NCBI RefSeq assembly: GCF_029392675.1
Contig: NZ_CP113941.1
Location: 1,593,001-1,657,000 of the forward strand
Direction of reading: 5' to 3'
Source: Lactobacillus sp. ESL0684
GTDB lineage: Bacteria > Bacillota > Bacilli > Lactobacillales > Lactobacillaceae
Length of the DNA: 64,000 nt
Part shown: positions 44,157-52,830 of the stretch, one piece after another
Layout of the letters: each line of letters starts with the position of its first letter
Numbering within the stretch: the first letter of the stretch is position 1
Position numbers and translations under genes: made by a program
The notes under the pieces: generated by a model
The model's input: only the letters and a program-made list of their open reading frames with translations
Told to the model about the DNA's origin: nothing
Databases searched by the model: none

Positions 44157-45881
44157 CTACTTCTTTTGTTCTTCTTGGAACTTAGCGATTGAACTATATA
44201 GCTCATTACGCTTCATCAATTCATCATGAGTTCCAACATCTTGGATTTTACCTTCATCCATAACAATAATTCTTTCAGCATCTTTGATGGAAACAATTCT
44301 TTGCGAAATAATGATTTTGGTAGTATCTGGCATATCTTTAGCCAATGACTCACGAATTGCTCGTTCAGTTTGAGTATCAACGGCAGAAGTAGAATCATCC
44401 AAAATTAAAATCTTAGGATTCTTCAGCAATGCTCGAGCAATCGTAATCCTCTGCTTCTGTCCACCAGAAACATTGGTACCGCCTTGCTCAACCATCGTGT
44501 CATATTTATTGGGCATTTCTTGGATAAAATCATCAGCATGGGCAACTTTGGCAGCAGCAAGGACTTGCTCATCAGTCGCGTTCTCATTACCCCACTTCAA
44601 ATTATCTTTAATCGTACCTGAAAAGAGTACATTATTTTGTAAAACCATCGCAACATTATCACGCAAAGACTTTAAGTCATAGGATTTTACGTTATGACCA
44701 GCTACCCGAACTGCACCTGAAACTGCATCGTATAAGCGCGGAATCATCGAAACCAGCGTGGACTTAGACGACCCCGTCTTACCAATAATCCCTATCGTTT
44801 CACCAGACTTAATATTCAAATTAATATCATTCAAAGCCATTGCTTTATCAGCAGAATTATATTTAAAGTTAACATGATCAAAGATAATTTCACCATTATT
44901 AACATGTTCTAACGGCTTATGTGGATTGGTAATTGATGGCTTTTCATTAATCACATCAGCAATTCTGCGACCACTGGCACCTGAAATAACTAGTTGCGTA
45001 AAGACCATTGCTAAAATATTCAAACTATTTAAAACTGAATTTGAATATGAAAACATCGAAATTAACTGACCAGTTTGCAAGCCACCACCCACAATTTCTT
45101 TAGCACCAAACCAGCAAATTGCTAAGGTAGAAATGTTCAAAATAGCAGCAACTACTAATGAATTCAGCGACATAATTTTTTGTGCTGTAGCAAATAGTTT
45201 ATAGATAAAGCTGGATGACTTCTTAAATTTCTTTACTTGAGAATCTTCTTGTACATAAGTTTTTACTTCACGAATCCCACGAATATTTTCACGAACAGTT
45301 TGGTTCATCCGATCATATCCACGAAAGATTTTTGGAAAATAAGGATATGTAGCTTTAATAATTAAGCCTAGCAAAATTGCAAAAACTGGTGCAATCACTA
45401 CAAAGATTAGTGACAAACGTGGGCTAATGATTAGTGACATAACTACCGATACCACTAGCATCATCGGCGCTCTAACCGCCATCCGAATAATTAGCTGATA
45501 AGCCATTTGAATATTATTAACATCGGTTGTCATTCTAGTAACTAAACTTGAACTAGAAAACCGATCAATATTTTTAAAAGAATAATCTTGAACGTGGTAG
45601 AACATATCTTCACGCAAGTTAGCAGCAAAGCCAGCTGAAGCATGTGCTGAAGCATAACTGGCACTGGCACCCAAAACCAGTGACAACACAGTTAAAACCA
45701 GTAAAATTAGCCCCCATTTAATAATGTAGGACATGTTACCTTTCATAATTCCATTATCAATCAACATACCAACTAAATATGGTATTAACATTTCAATGAT
45801 AACTTCACCAGTAACAAATAATGGCGACAGCAGTGACAGTTTTTTGTACTGCCGAATTGATTTACGCAGTGTGTTAACCAT
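44157..45881 (-). CDS. Heterodimeric ABC exporter subunit with degenerate catalytic site (LmrC/YfiB type)
   Basis: A 574-residue half-transporter with six spans and a C-terminal ATPase. The signature S-G-G-Q-K-Q-R is intact. Walker B ends in D-D-S-T-S-A (Asp replaces the catalytic Glu), the switch His is Gln (I-I-I-S-Q-R), and Walker A reads G-K-T-G-S-S-K-S-T. These changes mark the non-hydrolysing half of asymmetric exporters such as LmrCD or TmrAB. It is first in a two-gene operon. Confidence 0.92.
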   Translation of the reverse strand: MVNTLRKSIRQYKKLSLLSPLFVTGEVIIEMLIPYLVGMLIDNGIMKGNMSYIIKWGLILLVLTVLSLVLGASASYASAHASAGFAANLREDMFYHVQDYSFKNIDRFSSSSLVTRMTTDVNNIQMAYQLIIRMAVRAPMMLVVSVVMSLIISPRLSLIFVVIAPVFAILLGLIIKATYPYFPKIFRGYDRMNQTVRENIRGIREVKTYVQEDSQVKKFKKSSSFIYKLFATAQKIMSLNSLVVAAILNISTLAICWFGAKEIVGGGLQTGQLISMFSYSNSVLNSLNILAMVFTQLVISGASGRRIADVINEKPSITNPHKPLEHVNNGEIIFDHVNFKYNSADKAMALNDINLNIKSGETIGIIGKTGSSKSTLVSMIPRLYDAVSGAVRVAGHNVKSYDLKSLRDNVAMVLQNNVLFSGTIKDNLKWGNENATDEQVLAAAKVAHADDFIQEMPNKYDTMVEQGGTNVSGGQKQRITIARALLKNPKILILDDSTSAVDTQTERAIRESLAKDMPDTTKIIISQRIVSIKDAERIIVMDEGKIQDVGTHDELMKRNELYSSIAKFQEEQKK

Positions 45882-45940
45882 TAAATACCTCTTTCTATTA
45901 AGTTAATTAGTGATAAGCTTTTACACTTATTAAAGCTCTA

Positions 45941-45980
45941 AAAAAGGATAAATAGACTAACAGTCCTACTTACCCTTTTA
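45941..45980. terminator. Terminator after the DUF1129 gene
   Basis: AAAAAGGATAAATAGACT / AGTCCTACTTACCCTTTT with a short loop; T-rich on the minus strand. It divides the partition-region transcript from the ABC exporter operon. Confidence 0.7.
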
Positions 45981-46024
45981 ACATCTGATCATCCATTATA
46001 GTCCTTTTGCAACCAAAAAGCACC

Positions 46025-46801
46025 TTATTTGTCTTTTGATTTAGGAGTAAAGACTGACCCCACAATTTGAAAATGACGTCTAAAGAACCAGCGAATTCCA
46101 TAAGCCAAGACCGCGATGATTATGTTGCCCATTGCTGGTAAGACAGGATTGATCGGTTGCAGGACTGGCAATGAAACTAACCAAATCCAGACAAACAAGC
46201 CTAACAATAACCCAGCAAAGCCTAAAATCAATTTACCCCACGGAATTTTTTGCTGTTTACCAGCTGGCATGACCCAATCATTATATTTAGTCATGAATAC
46301 ACCCATCGCTGCTCCGACACTGACTAGAGTCAAAATTCCCATTTGCGAATTTTCTTTTTGATTCGTTGTAAATAGGGCAATTACTCCAAACAGTCCAACA
46401 AAAATTGCGATATATAGCAAGGCACTGTCAACTGCATATTGCCAAAACGGAATATCTGCTGCCGTTTTCTTTTTTGGCTTCAGCATGTCAGCCGCCTTAA
46501 TCTTAGGCGACATACCATAAAAAGTACTTGCTGGCTTACCGTGGTGTTGGGCAACTACTAAATCAGCCAATAGATCATCAACACGTTTACTTGCATCAGC
46601 ACTACCCAATTTTCCCTGCTCTTCAAGCTCTTTTTGTAAACGAAAAACATAATCAGAATTTTTGTTACTCAGCTGCTTACGCAGTTCTGCTGGCTCAGCT
46701 TGCTGCAATTCATCATCTCTGTTTTGCGTAGTAACTTGCTCTTTTAACTTTTCCTGTTTATTAACATCTATTTTAGTTTGCTGCGTTTCTTTTTCTGCCA
46801 T
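46025..46801 (-). CDS. DUF1129 family membrane protein
   Basis: A 258-residue protein: a charged, Gln/Lys/Glu-rich N-terminal half (about 1-125, partly coiled-coil in character) and four predicted spans in the C-terminal half. The family is common in lactic acid bacteria at this place beside ychF, and its function is not known. The N-terminal half would face the cytosol. It is ten bases after ychF in the same direction. Confidence 0.8.
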   Translation of the reverse strand: MAEKETQQTKIDVNKQEKLKEQVTTQNRDDELQQAEPAELRKQLSNKNSDYVFRLQKELEEQGKLGSADASKRVDDLLADLVVAQHHGKPASTFYGMSPKIKAADMLKPKKKTAADIPFWQYAVDSALLYIAIFVGLFGVIALFTTNQKENSQMGILTLVSVGAAMGVFMTKYNDWVMPAGKQQKIPWGKLILGFAGLLLGLFVWIWLVSLPVLQPINPVLPAMGNIIIAVLAYGIRWFFRRHFQIVGSVFTPKSKDK

Positions 46802-46810
46802 TATTTTTCC

Positions 46811-47911
46811 CTAAACATTAAATCTAAACTCAATAATGTCACCATCTTGAACTTCATAATCCTTACCTTCAAGACCCAACTTACCAGCTTCTTTAACCTT
46901 TTGCATAGTTTCATATTTATCTAAATTAGCAAATGAAACTACTTCTGCCCGAATAAAGCCACGTTCAAAATCTGAATGGATTACTCCAGCAACTTGCGGG
47001 GCAAGCATGCCCTCATGAAAAGTCCAAGCACGAGTTTCAGGTCCACCAGCAGTAAAGAAAGTTCTAAGCCCCAAAATATGGTAAGCAGCTCTAATCAATC
47101 GATCAAGCCCAGACTCACTAACACCTTCAGCTTCTAAAAATTCTGACTTTTCATCATCAGCCAAGCCAGCAATTTCTTCTTCAGTTGCTGCAGAGATTCC
47201 TAAACATTCAGCACCTTCACTTAGCGCATGTTGCTTAACAATCTGGTAATATGGATCACTTTCAGGATCAGCCATAGCACTTTCTGCGATGTTAGCAACA
47301 TAAATAATTGGCTTATCAGTTAATAGAAATAGACCTTTGACAATCTTTTGCTCATCATCCGTAAAGTTAATTGTGCGGACGGCTTTACCTTCTTCTAAAA
47401 CTGGTTTGATTTTCTCCAAAACACTATATTCAGCCTTAGCATCTTTATCCTGTTGCTGTGCAATCTTTTTCACCTTGTTAATTCTTCGATTAACTGTATC
47501 CAGGTCAGAAATGGCTAGTTCTAGATTAATAGTATTAATATCTTCTTCTGGATCAACTTTACCAGTAACAGAAGTAATATTATCATCTTCAAAGGCTCTA
47601 ACTACATGCACAATCGCATCAGTTTGCCGAATATTATCCAAAAACTTATTTCCTAAGCCTTCACCTTTAGAAGCTCCCTTAACTAAACCAGCAATATCTG
47701 TAAATTCAAAAGTGGTATGCACAATTTTTTTAGCAGGAATTAATTCTTGAATTCTTGCTAAACGCTTATCTGGTACTTCAACCATTCCGACATTAGGCTC
47801 GATCGTCGCAAATGGGTAATTGGCCATTTCGGCTCCAGCTTTAGTAATTGCATTAAATAAGGTTGACTTACCAACATTAGGTAACCCGACAATCCCAGCA
47901 GTTAATGACAT
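46811..47911 (-). CDS. ychF: Redox-regulated ATPase YchF (Obg-family, OLA1-like)
   Basis: A 366-residue P-loop protein. It opens M-S-L-T-A-G-I-V-G-L-P-N-V-G-K-S-T-L with G1, and has D-I-A-G-L-V-K-G-A-S-K-G-E-G-L-G (G3). The G4 motif reads N-I-A-E rather than N-K-x-D, the reason YchF prefers ATP over GTP. A central coiled coil (about 130-195) and a C-terminal TGS domain follow. It binds ribosomes and has been linked to translation control and oxidative stress. Confidence 0.96.
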   Translation of the reverse strand: MSLTAGIVGLPNVGKSTLFNAITKAGAEMANYPFATIEPNVGMVEVPDKRLARIQELIPAKKIVHTTFEFTDIAGLVKGASKGEGLGNKFLDNIRQTDAIVHVVRAFEDDNITSVTGKVDPEEDINTINLELAISDLDTVNRRINKVKKIAQQQDKDAKAEYSVLEKIKPVLEEGKAVRTINFTDDEQKIVKGLFLLTDKPIIYVANIAESAMADPESDPYYQIVKQHALSEGAECLGISAATEEEIAGLADDEKSEFLEAEGVSESGLDRLIRAAYHILGLRTFFTAGGPETRAWTFHEGMLAPQVAGVIHSDFERGFIRAEVVSFANLDKYETMQKVKEAGKLGLEGKDYEVQDGDIIEFRFNV

Positions 47912-47948
47912 CTTTATCCTCTTCTTTTATGTTTATTAATTATCTTTA

Positions 47949-48215
47949 TTATTCATCAAAATTAGGACGAGCAATCTCAGCTTTTGGTATATAAAATTCT
48001 TGTTTAACATTAACCGGATCGCTTGCCTGATGTAATATTTTTTTCAAGTTATGATTAAATTTCATCCTTGGCATCATTAAGACACGACCACATCCCATAC
48101 ACTTTAGACGAATATCGGCACCAATCCGCAAAATCTCCCAATTATTAGTTTGACAAGCATGCGGTTTTTTCATTTGCACAGTATCCGCTAAATCATAAGC
48201 AATATTTTTATTCAT
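47949..48215 (-). CDS. DUF951 family small protein
   Basis: About 88 residues. The conserved core is V-Q-M-K-K-P-H-A-C, then W-E-I-L-R-I-G-A-D-I-R-L-K-C and C-G-R-V-L-M-M-P-R. The Cys residues at the H-A-C and C-M-G-C positions could bind a metal (inference). Found next to parB and ychF throughout the firmicutes, with no firm function; a DNA- or RNA-binding role is plausible. The ATG at 48215 has AGGTG at good spacing; the longer frame to 48227 does not. It overlaps the parB end. Confidence 0.82.
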   Translation of the reverse strand: MNKNIAYDLADTVQMKKPHACQTNNWEILRIGADIRLKCMGCGRVLMMPRMKFNHNLKKILHQASDPVNVKQEFYIPKAEIARPNFDE

Positions 48216-49095
48216 CAAGATCAACACCTAAAACATCCAAAATCCGATTTAACTCATCTGTTGAAGTAAACTTGATTGACAAATGACCACTGCCCTTTTT
48301 AGTTTCTGCAATATTAACACTCGAACCAAATTTATCCGCTAATTGATGTTCACTAGCACGAATAAAAGCTGATTTTTGAGTGGTCTTTTTGCGAGTTTTT
48401 TCACTATTGATTTTGGCAACCAATGCCTCAACCTTGCGCACAGGCATACCTTCTTTAACAACCTGCTTAGCAACCTCATCAATCTTATCTTTATTCTTAA
48501 GACCTAGTAGTGTACGAGCTTGTCCCATTGACAAGTCACCATATTGCAGCATATGTTTGGTCTTATTTGGCAAAGTTAACAGCCGCAAATAATTAGCAAT
48601 ATAGGGTCTTGATTTACCCATGCGTTTAGATACTTCTTCTTGAGTTAAGCCCAGATTTTTTTGTAACATTTCGTAGGCTTGGGCTTCTTCTAATGGAGTT
48701 AAATCTTCACGCTGTAAATTTTCTAAAACAGCAACTTCCATCATTTGGCTCTCGTCAAAGTCACGAACAATTGCTGGAATAGTAGTCTTTTTAGCCAATC
48801 TTGAAGCCCGATAGCGGCGCTCACCTGCGATAATTTCATAACCATTGACTGATTTACGCACAATGATTGGCTGAAAAACCCCATTCTCCTTAATTGAATC
48901 TGCCAGTTCCTTTAACGTTTTATCGTCAAAGTTTTTACGAGGTTGATAAGGATTAGGTCTGATTTCACTCAGATTAAGTTCTTGAATTTCTTCTTCGGTT
49001 TCAGGAGCCTGTGGCTCATCTTCAAACAAAGCCTCAATACCACGTCCGAGGCCACCTTTTCTTTTTGGCTCTTTACTTTTTGAGTTTTTTACCAT
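48208..49095 (-). CDS. parB: Chromosome-partitioning protein ParB (Spo0J)
   Basis: A 295-residue CTP-dependent DNA clamp that loads at parS sites. The CTP-binding N-terminal domain has R-P-N-P-Y-Q-P-R-K and A-G-E-R-R-Y-R-A (box II). The HTH is about T-Q-E-E-V-S-K-R-M-G-K-S-R-P-Y-I. The C-terminal dimer domain follows. Its start overlaps parA by 23 bases. It is a close paralogue of the Noc-like protein two genes upstream. Confidence 0.95.
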   Translation of the reverse strand: MVKNSKSKEPKRKGGLGRGIEALFEDEPQAPETEEEIQELNLSEIRPNPYQPRKNFDDKTLKELADSIKENGVFQPIIVRKSVNGYEIIAGERRYRASRLAKKTTIPAIVRDFDESQMMEVAVLENLQREDLTPLEEAQAYEMLQKNLGLTQEEVSKRMGKSRPYIANYLRLLTLPNKTKHMLQYGDLSMGQARTLLGLKNKDKIDEVAKQVVKEGMPVRKVEALVAKINSEKTRKKTTQKSAFIRASEHQLADKFGSSVNIAETKKGSGHLSIKFTSTDELNRILDVLGVDLDE

Positions 49096-49852
49096 TATTC
49101 TTTAACACCTCTTTAGCTAAATCATCATAAACCTTTGCTCCGCGAGAGCTAGGAGCATACTCTGCAATCGATTGACCATAACTTGGTGCTTCAGCGAGTT
49201 TAGTAATTCGGGGAATAATTGTCTTATAAACTTTTTTAGTAAAATAAGACTGTACTTCCTTAACCACTTCTGCTCCTAAATTAGTCCGCGAGTCAAGCAT
49301 TGTCAATAACACGCCTTCAACACCCAAATCCTTATTGAAATGCTTTTGTACCAACCGAATTGTATTAAGTAATTGGCTTAATCCTTCCATTGCATAATAT
49401 TCGCTTTGAACAGGAATTAAGATTGAATTAGATGCTGTAAAAGCATTGATTGATAATTGTCCTAGAGACGGTGGACAATCAATAAAGATAAAGTCATACT
49501 CATTGCTGATCACATCGATTGCGGATTTTAACCGTGTTTCGCGCGCCATCATACTAATCAGTTCAGTTTCAGCACCAGACAAATTAATGGTTGCTGGAAC
49601 TAAATCTAGTTTACTATTCGAAGTATGGAAGATAGTATCTTTCAGTGGAACATCATTAATTAACACACTATAAACATCGTCTTTAATAGCTGATTTTTCT
49701 ATGCCCAATCCAGAAGTTAAATTTCCTTGTGGATCAGTATCGATAATCAAAACACGATAGCCGCGTTCAGCAATCGCTGCCGACAAGTTAATTGTTGTGG
49801 TTGTTTTGCCAACACCACCCTTTTGGTTAGCGACTGATATTACCTTTACCAT
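49073..49852 (-). CDS. parA: Chromosome-partitioning ATPase ParA (Soj)
   Basis: About 259 residues. The deviant Walker A is K-G-G-V-G-K-T-T-T-T, Walker A' D-T-D-P-Q-G-N, Walker B F-I-F-I-D-C-P-P-S. It partners ParB in origin segregation and DnaA control. The ATG at 49852 is placed ten bases after AGGAAGG; an ATG at 49861 lies almost on top of it. Confidence 0.95.
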   Translation of the reverse strand: MVKVISVANQKGGVGKTTTTINLSAAIAERGYRVLIIDTDPQGNLTSGLGIEKSAIKDDVYSVLINDVPLKDTIFHTSNSKLDLVPATINLSGAETELISMMARETRLKSAIDVISNEYDFIFIDCPPSLGQLSINAFTASNSILIPVQSEYYAMEGLSQLLNTIRLVQKHFNKDLGVEGVLLTMLDSRTNLGAEVVKEVQSYFTKKVYKTIIPRITKLAEAPSYGQSIAEYAPSSRGAKVYDDLAKEVLKNNGKKLKK

Positions 49853-49867
49853 ATCTTCCATGCCTTC

Positions 49868-50716
49868 CTACTTTCTTTTTAACTCTATTGTAATCATATA
49901 ATCATTAGGATCGTTATTTTCTTTAACTTTAACTTTAATCCCCGAATCTTTAGCTAATTTAACTGCTCGTTTGATCGTATTAATTTGAACCTTAAGATCT
50001 TTAGGAATGCGGCTTACTGCCCGCTTAGTTTGTTGGGCTTTTTCTTTATCTTTAAGCAGCTTTTCCTTATTAACAAAATAGCCGTCGACATCCTTAACAA
50101 TCTTTTCAGTATCGCTCACGTTTAAATTATTAGCCAAAACCTCATCTACCACTCGACTTTGGTCTTTTTCACTCAGATTTACTAGACAACGGCCATGACG
50201 TGGAGAAATTTCACCACTTACTAAATAACTTTGAACCTTTGGTGAAAGCTTTAATAACCGCAGCTTATTAGCAACGTATGATTGTGATTTACCAATATTC
50301 TTGGCCAGAGTTGTTTGGGTTAAATTATTTAATTTCATCAAATTGTTATAAGCCTGAGCCTCATCAATTGGATTGAGATTCTCACGCTGCAAATTTTCAA
50401 TTAGTGCCAAAGACGCAGCCTGACTGTCATCCATATTATTAACAATAGCTGGGATAGTTTCCCAAGCCAGTTGCTTAGCAGCCTTAAACCGACGTTCACC
50501 AGCAATAATCTCATAATTTTCCGCTTTTTCGCGAACCACAATTGGCTGTAATAATCCTTCTTTATCAAGAGTTGAGGCTAGCTCTCTAATTGATTCATCA
50601 GAAAATTGCCTACGAGGCTGATAGGAATTAGGTTGTATTTTGGTTAGTTCGATGTCTTGAATTTGTTTATCTTTAGGAATTTCATCATGATGCCGTAAAG
50701 AAGAAAAGATTGACAT
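49868..50716 (-). CDS. noc: Nucleoid occlusion protein Noc (ParB family)
   Basis: A 282-residue ParB paralogue with an N-terminal amphipathic segment (M-S-I-F-S-S-L), the N-S-Y-Q-P-R-R and A-G-E-R-R-F-K-A boxes and an HTH (T-T-L-A-K-N-I-G-K-S-Q-S-Y-V). The position between rsmG and parA and the membrane-helix-like start are typical of Noc, which keeps division away from the nucleoid by linking DNA to the membrane. Telling Noc from Spo0J rests on order and N-terminus. Confidence 0.9.
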   Translation of the reverse strand: MSIFSSLRHHDEIPKDKQIQDIELTKIQPNSYQPRRQFSDESIRELASTLDKEGLLQPIVVREKAENYEIIAGERRFKAAKQLAWETIPAIVNNMDDSQAASLALIENLQRENLNPIDEAQAYNNLMKLNNLTQTTLAKNIGKSQSYVANKLRLLKLSPKVQSYLVSGEISPRHGRCLVNLSEKDQSRVVDEVLANNLNVSDTEKIVKDVDGYFVNKEKLLKDKEKAQQTKRAVSRIPKDLKVQINTIKRAVKLAKDSGIKVKVKENNDPNDYMITIELKRK

Positions 50717-50731
50717 ATAGACTCCTCCTGC

Positions 50732-51454
50732 TTATTGAATTGGTTTACGATGCGGTGTCCCCGCTTGTCTAGGATACTTCTTGGGTGTAGTCTGAACCTT
50801 CTGAACTAAAATTAAAGTCCGTTCTTCATCACTTAATGGCAATTGCAACTCCTGATCAGCAATTACCTTGCCTCCCAAGGTAGTAATTGCTTTTTGACCA
50901 TCATTTAGCTCACTCTTGGCCTTAGGACCTTTGAGAGCGATAAAGTAGCCGTGAGACTTAACTAATGGTAAACAATACTCGCTTAAAACTGCCATATTAG
51001 CAACTGCTCGAGCAGTTACTAAGTCAAAGTGAGCGCGATAAAGTTTATTTTGACCAACATCTTCAGCTCGACCATGGACTAACTCAACCTCTGTTAGTTG
51101 TAAGTCCTTAATTAAATCTTGTAAAAAGTTCAATCTCTTACCTAGCGAGTCAACAATCGTTAGCTTCAAATCAGGTCGCAAGATCTTTAAAGGAATCGAC
51201 GGAAAACCAGCACCAGCACCAACATCACAAACAGTACTATCTGTCTTAATAATGTCCCCAAAAACCAGTAAAGGTGTCAGGCTATCAAAAAAATGTTTTA
51301 AATAGACATCATCTTCATCAGTAATGCGCGTCAAGTTGACATGCTGATTAGCTGCAATCAAACTGGTAAAGTATCGTTTAAATTGCTTGATTTGTACTTC
51401 AGTTAATGTAAAATTATGCTTTGCTAATTCTCGGACAAATTGTTCAGGATTCAT
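50732..51454 (-). CDS. rsmG: 16S rRNA (guanine-527-N7)-methyltransferase RsmG (GidB)
   Basis: A 240-residue SAM-dependent methyltransferase with N-L-T-R-I-T, the SAM motif [16 protein letters not shown] and V-T-A-R-A-V-A. It methylates G527 of 16S rRNA; loss gives low-level streptomycin resistance. The basic C-terminus (G-T-P-H-R-K-P-I-Q) is usual in lactobacilli. It heads the leftward noc-parA-parB gene string. Confidence 0.96.
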   Translation of the reverse strand: MNPEQFVRELAKHNFTLTEVQIKQFKRYFTSLIAANQHVNLTRITDEDDVYLKHFFDSLTPLLVFGDIIKTDSTVCDVGAGAGFPSIPLKILRPDLKLTIVDSLGKRLNFLQDLIKDLQLTEVELVHGRAEDVGQNKLYRAHFDLVTARAVANMAVLSEYCLPLVKSHGYFIALKGPKAKSELNDGQKAITTLGGKVIADQELQLPLSDEERTLILVQKVQTTPKKYPRQAGTPHRKPIQ

Positions 51455-51463
51455 TTCTCACCC

Positions 51464-51480
51464 GTGAAACCTTGTTTCAC
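51464..51480. repeat. Inverted repeat of parS-like half sites upstream of rsmG
   Basis: GTGAAAC-CTT-GTTTCAC, just above the rsmG start. The seven-base arms equal the half-sites of parS (TGTTTCAC-GTGAAACA) but in the opposite (everted) order with a three-base spacer, so it is not a canonical parS. Confidence 0.5.
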
Positions 51481-51611
51481 ACTCTATAAATTTAACGCCA
51501 AAAGAGCTTAATGTAAAGCTACTATATCTCTTTAATTATGAAGTATTTTTTGGTAATCGTCAAAGTCTAAATGTTCAAAAATAAGCTATAATAGTAATAA
51601 AGGGGAAAAAT

Positions 51612-52148
51612 ATGATCATAACGTTAATTGTTTTAGTCTATTTAGCATGGAAAACGTATCAGGGTTATCAAACCGGCTTTTCTAAATTAGTTATCAATTT
51701 AGTTTTTGCTGCAATTGTCTTTATTGTAGCAATTCTGATGCAAAATCCTTTTGGCAATTGGCTGTATAGTGAAATTACTGGTAAAAATATTCAGACCACT
51801 CTTACGCCTGGTACCAACTTAATGCTGTTTCGGTTTATTGCCTTCTTCATTATTTTATTTGTTGGCAAAATGATTACCAAAATTTTTAAAGGCTGGATAC
51901 CAGCAAGAAACCCTCATAATAAGAGTTTTGGTAGCATTTTAGACGGTACTTTAGGAGCTGCGGCGGCCTTTTTTGCTAGTTACTTTTTTGTTTACATTAT
52001 CTTATCAATGCTCAATTCACTGCAAAATCCATGGTTTATCCAACAAACTTTAGATTCTTCATTCTTAAGGTTCATTATCTATAATACTCCAGGTCTTTCA
52101 AACGGAATTTTCAACAGTATCTTCAGCATTAGCCGCACCACCGCTTAA
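51612..52148 (+). CDS. CvpA family membrane protein
   Basis: A 178-residue membrane protein with four spans (about 1-20, 25-48, 70-90, 110-135), matching the CvpA/colicin V production family: M-I-I-T-L-I-V-L-V-Y-L-A-W-K-T-Y-Q-G-Y-Q-T-G-F has the family's G-x-x-x-G-F start. CvpA proteins are linked to envelope homeostasis, but the mechanism is unknown. Divergent from rsmG, with a GGGG-rich ribosome site. Confidence 0.83.
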   Translation: MIITLIVLVYLAWKTYQGYQTGFSKLVINLVFAAIVFIVAILMQNPFGNWLYSEITGKNIQTTLTPGTNLMLFRFIAFFIILFVGKMITKIFKGWIPARNPHNKSFGSILDGTLGAAAAFFASYFFVYIILSMLNSLQNPWFIQQTLDSSFLRFIIYNTPGLSNGIFNSIFSISRTTA

Positions 52149-52174
52149 AACTATTATATCTAGGAAGTACCTTT

Positions 52175-52774
52175 ATGAAGCCATCTAATCAGCTTAATAC
52201 CAAAGAATTAATCATTACTACTGCACTTAAATTATTTAAACAAAAATCATACACGGATGTTAGTGTCAAGGATATTTGTGCCGCTTGCAATCTATCCAAG
52301 CAGGCTTTTTATTATCATTTCACAGCCAAAGCCGATATCCTAGTTGAATGTTATAATGATGAAATAAATAGCTTACTTGCGGCTAAACCCCAATCTGTTA
52401 CTAACTATTGGCAACAGTTCGTGCATTGTATTACTAGAATGATGCAAATTAATACTGACATGGGAGTAGATTTAATCTCACACTTTTTAATTGCTAACCT
52501 GATGGCAGACCGTGGTTACTTAAACGTAATTGACAGCTATAAAAAGATGTGTGTTTCCTACATTCAAAAAGCACAAGAATTGCAACAAGTTCGTAATCAA
52601 AGTAACCCCGACCAGTTATATACAGCCGCTCAAATTTTAGCTAACGGTTATACTACTTATTGGGCAATTAAAGATGGTGGCTTCGATACTCGGACTAATC
52701 TAATTGCATCACTTGAAGTCATGTTCGACGTTCCATTAGAACAACGTACTGCTAAAAATGATATTCAAGTTTAA
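52175..52774 (+). CDS. TetR/AcrR family regulator
   Basis: A 199-residue TetR protein. The N-terminal HTH (about 10-55) has L-F-K-Q-K-S-Y-T-D-V-S-V-K-D-I and L-S-K-Q-A-F-Y-Y-H-F. It ends convergently with the second flavoprotein reductase, separated by a strong terminator. It could regulate that operon or another target; nothing in the sequence decides. Confidence 0.87.
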   Translation: MKPSNQLNTKELIITTALKLFKQKSYTDVSVKDICAACNLSKQAFYYHFTAKADILVECYNDEINSLLAAKPQSVTNYWQQFVHCITRMMQINTDMGVDLISHFLIANLMADRGYLNVIDSYKKMCVSYIQKAQELQQVRNQSNPDQLYTAAQILANGYTTYWAIKDGGFDTRTNLIASLEVMFDVPLEQRTAKNDIQV

Positions 52775-52780
52775 ACACTA

Positions 52781-52813
52781 AAAACGCATGGGAATAAAAC
52801 CCATGCGTTTTTT
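52781..52813. terminator. Bidirectional terminator between TetR and flavoprotein genes
   Basis: AAAACGCATGGG / CCCATGCGTTTT, seven-base loop, T-runs both ways. Confidence 0.9.
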
Positions 52814-52830
52814 AGCTAGATAAATGCAAC

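Noticed and set aside
47337-47750. 137-residue plus-strand frame opposite ychF
   Set aside because: Antisense to a highly conserved gene, low-complexity Ser/Leu content, no homology seen.
51456-51485. Canonical parS site
   Set aside because: The half-sites are in the wrong order and separated by three bases; no TGTTTCACGTGAAACA was noticed in the window.
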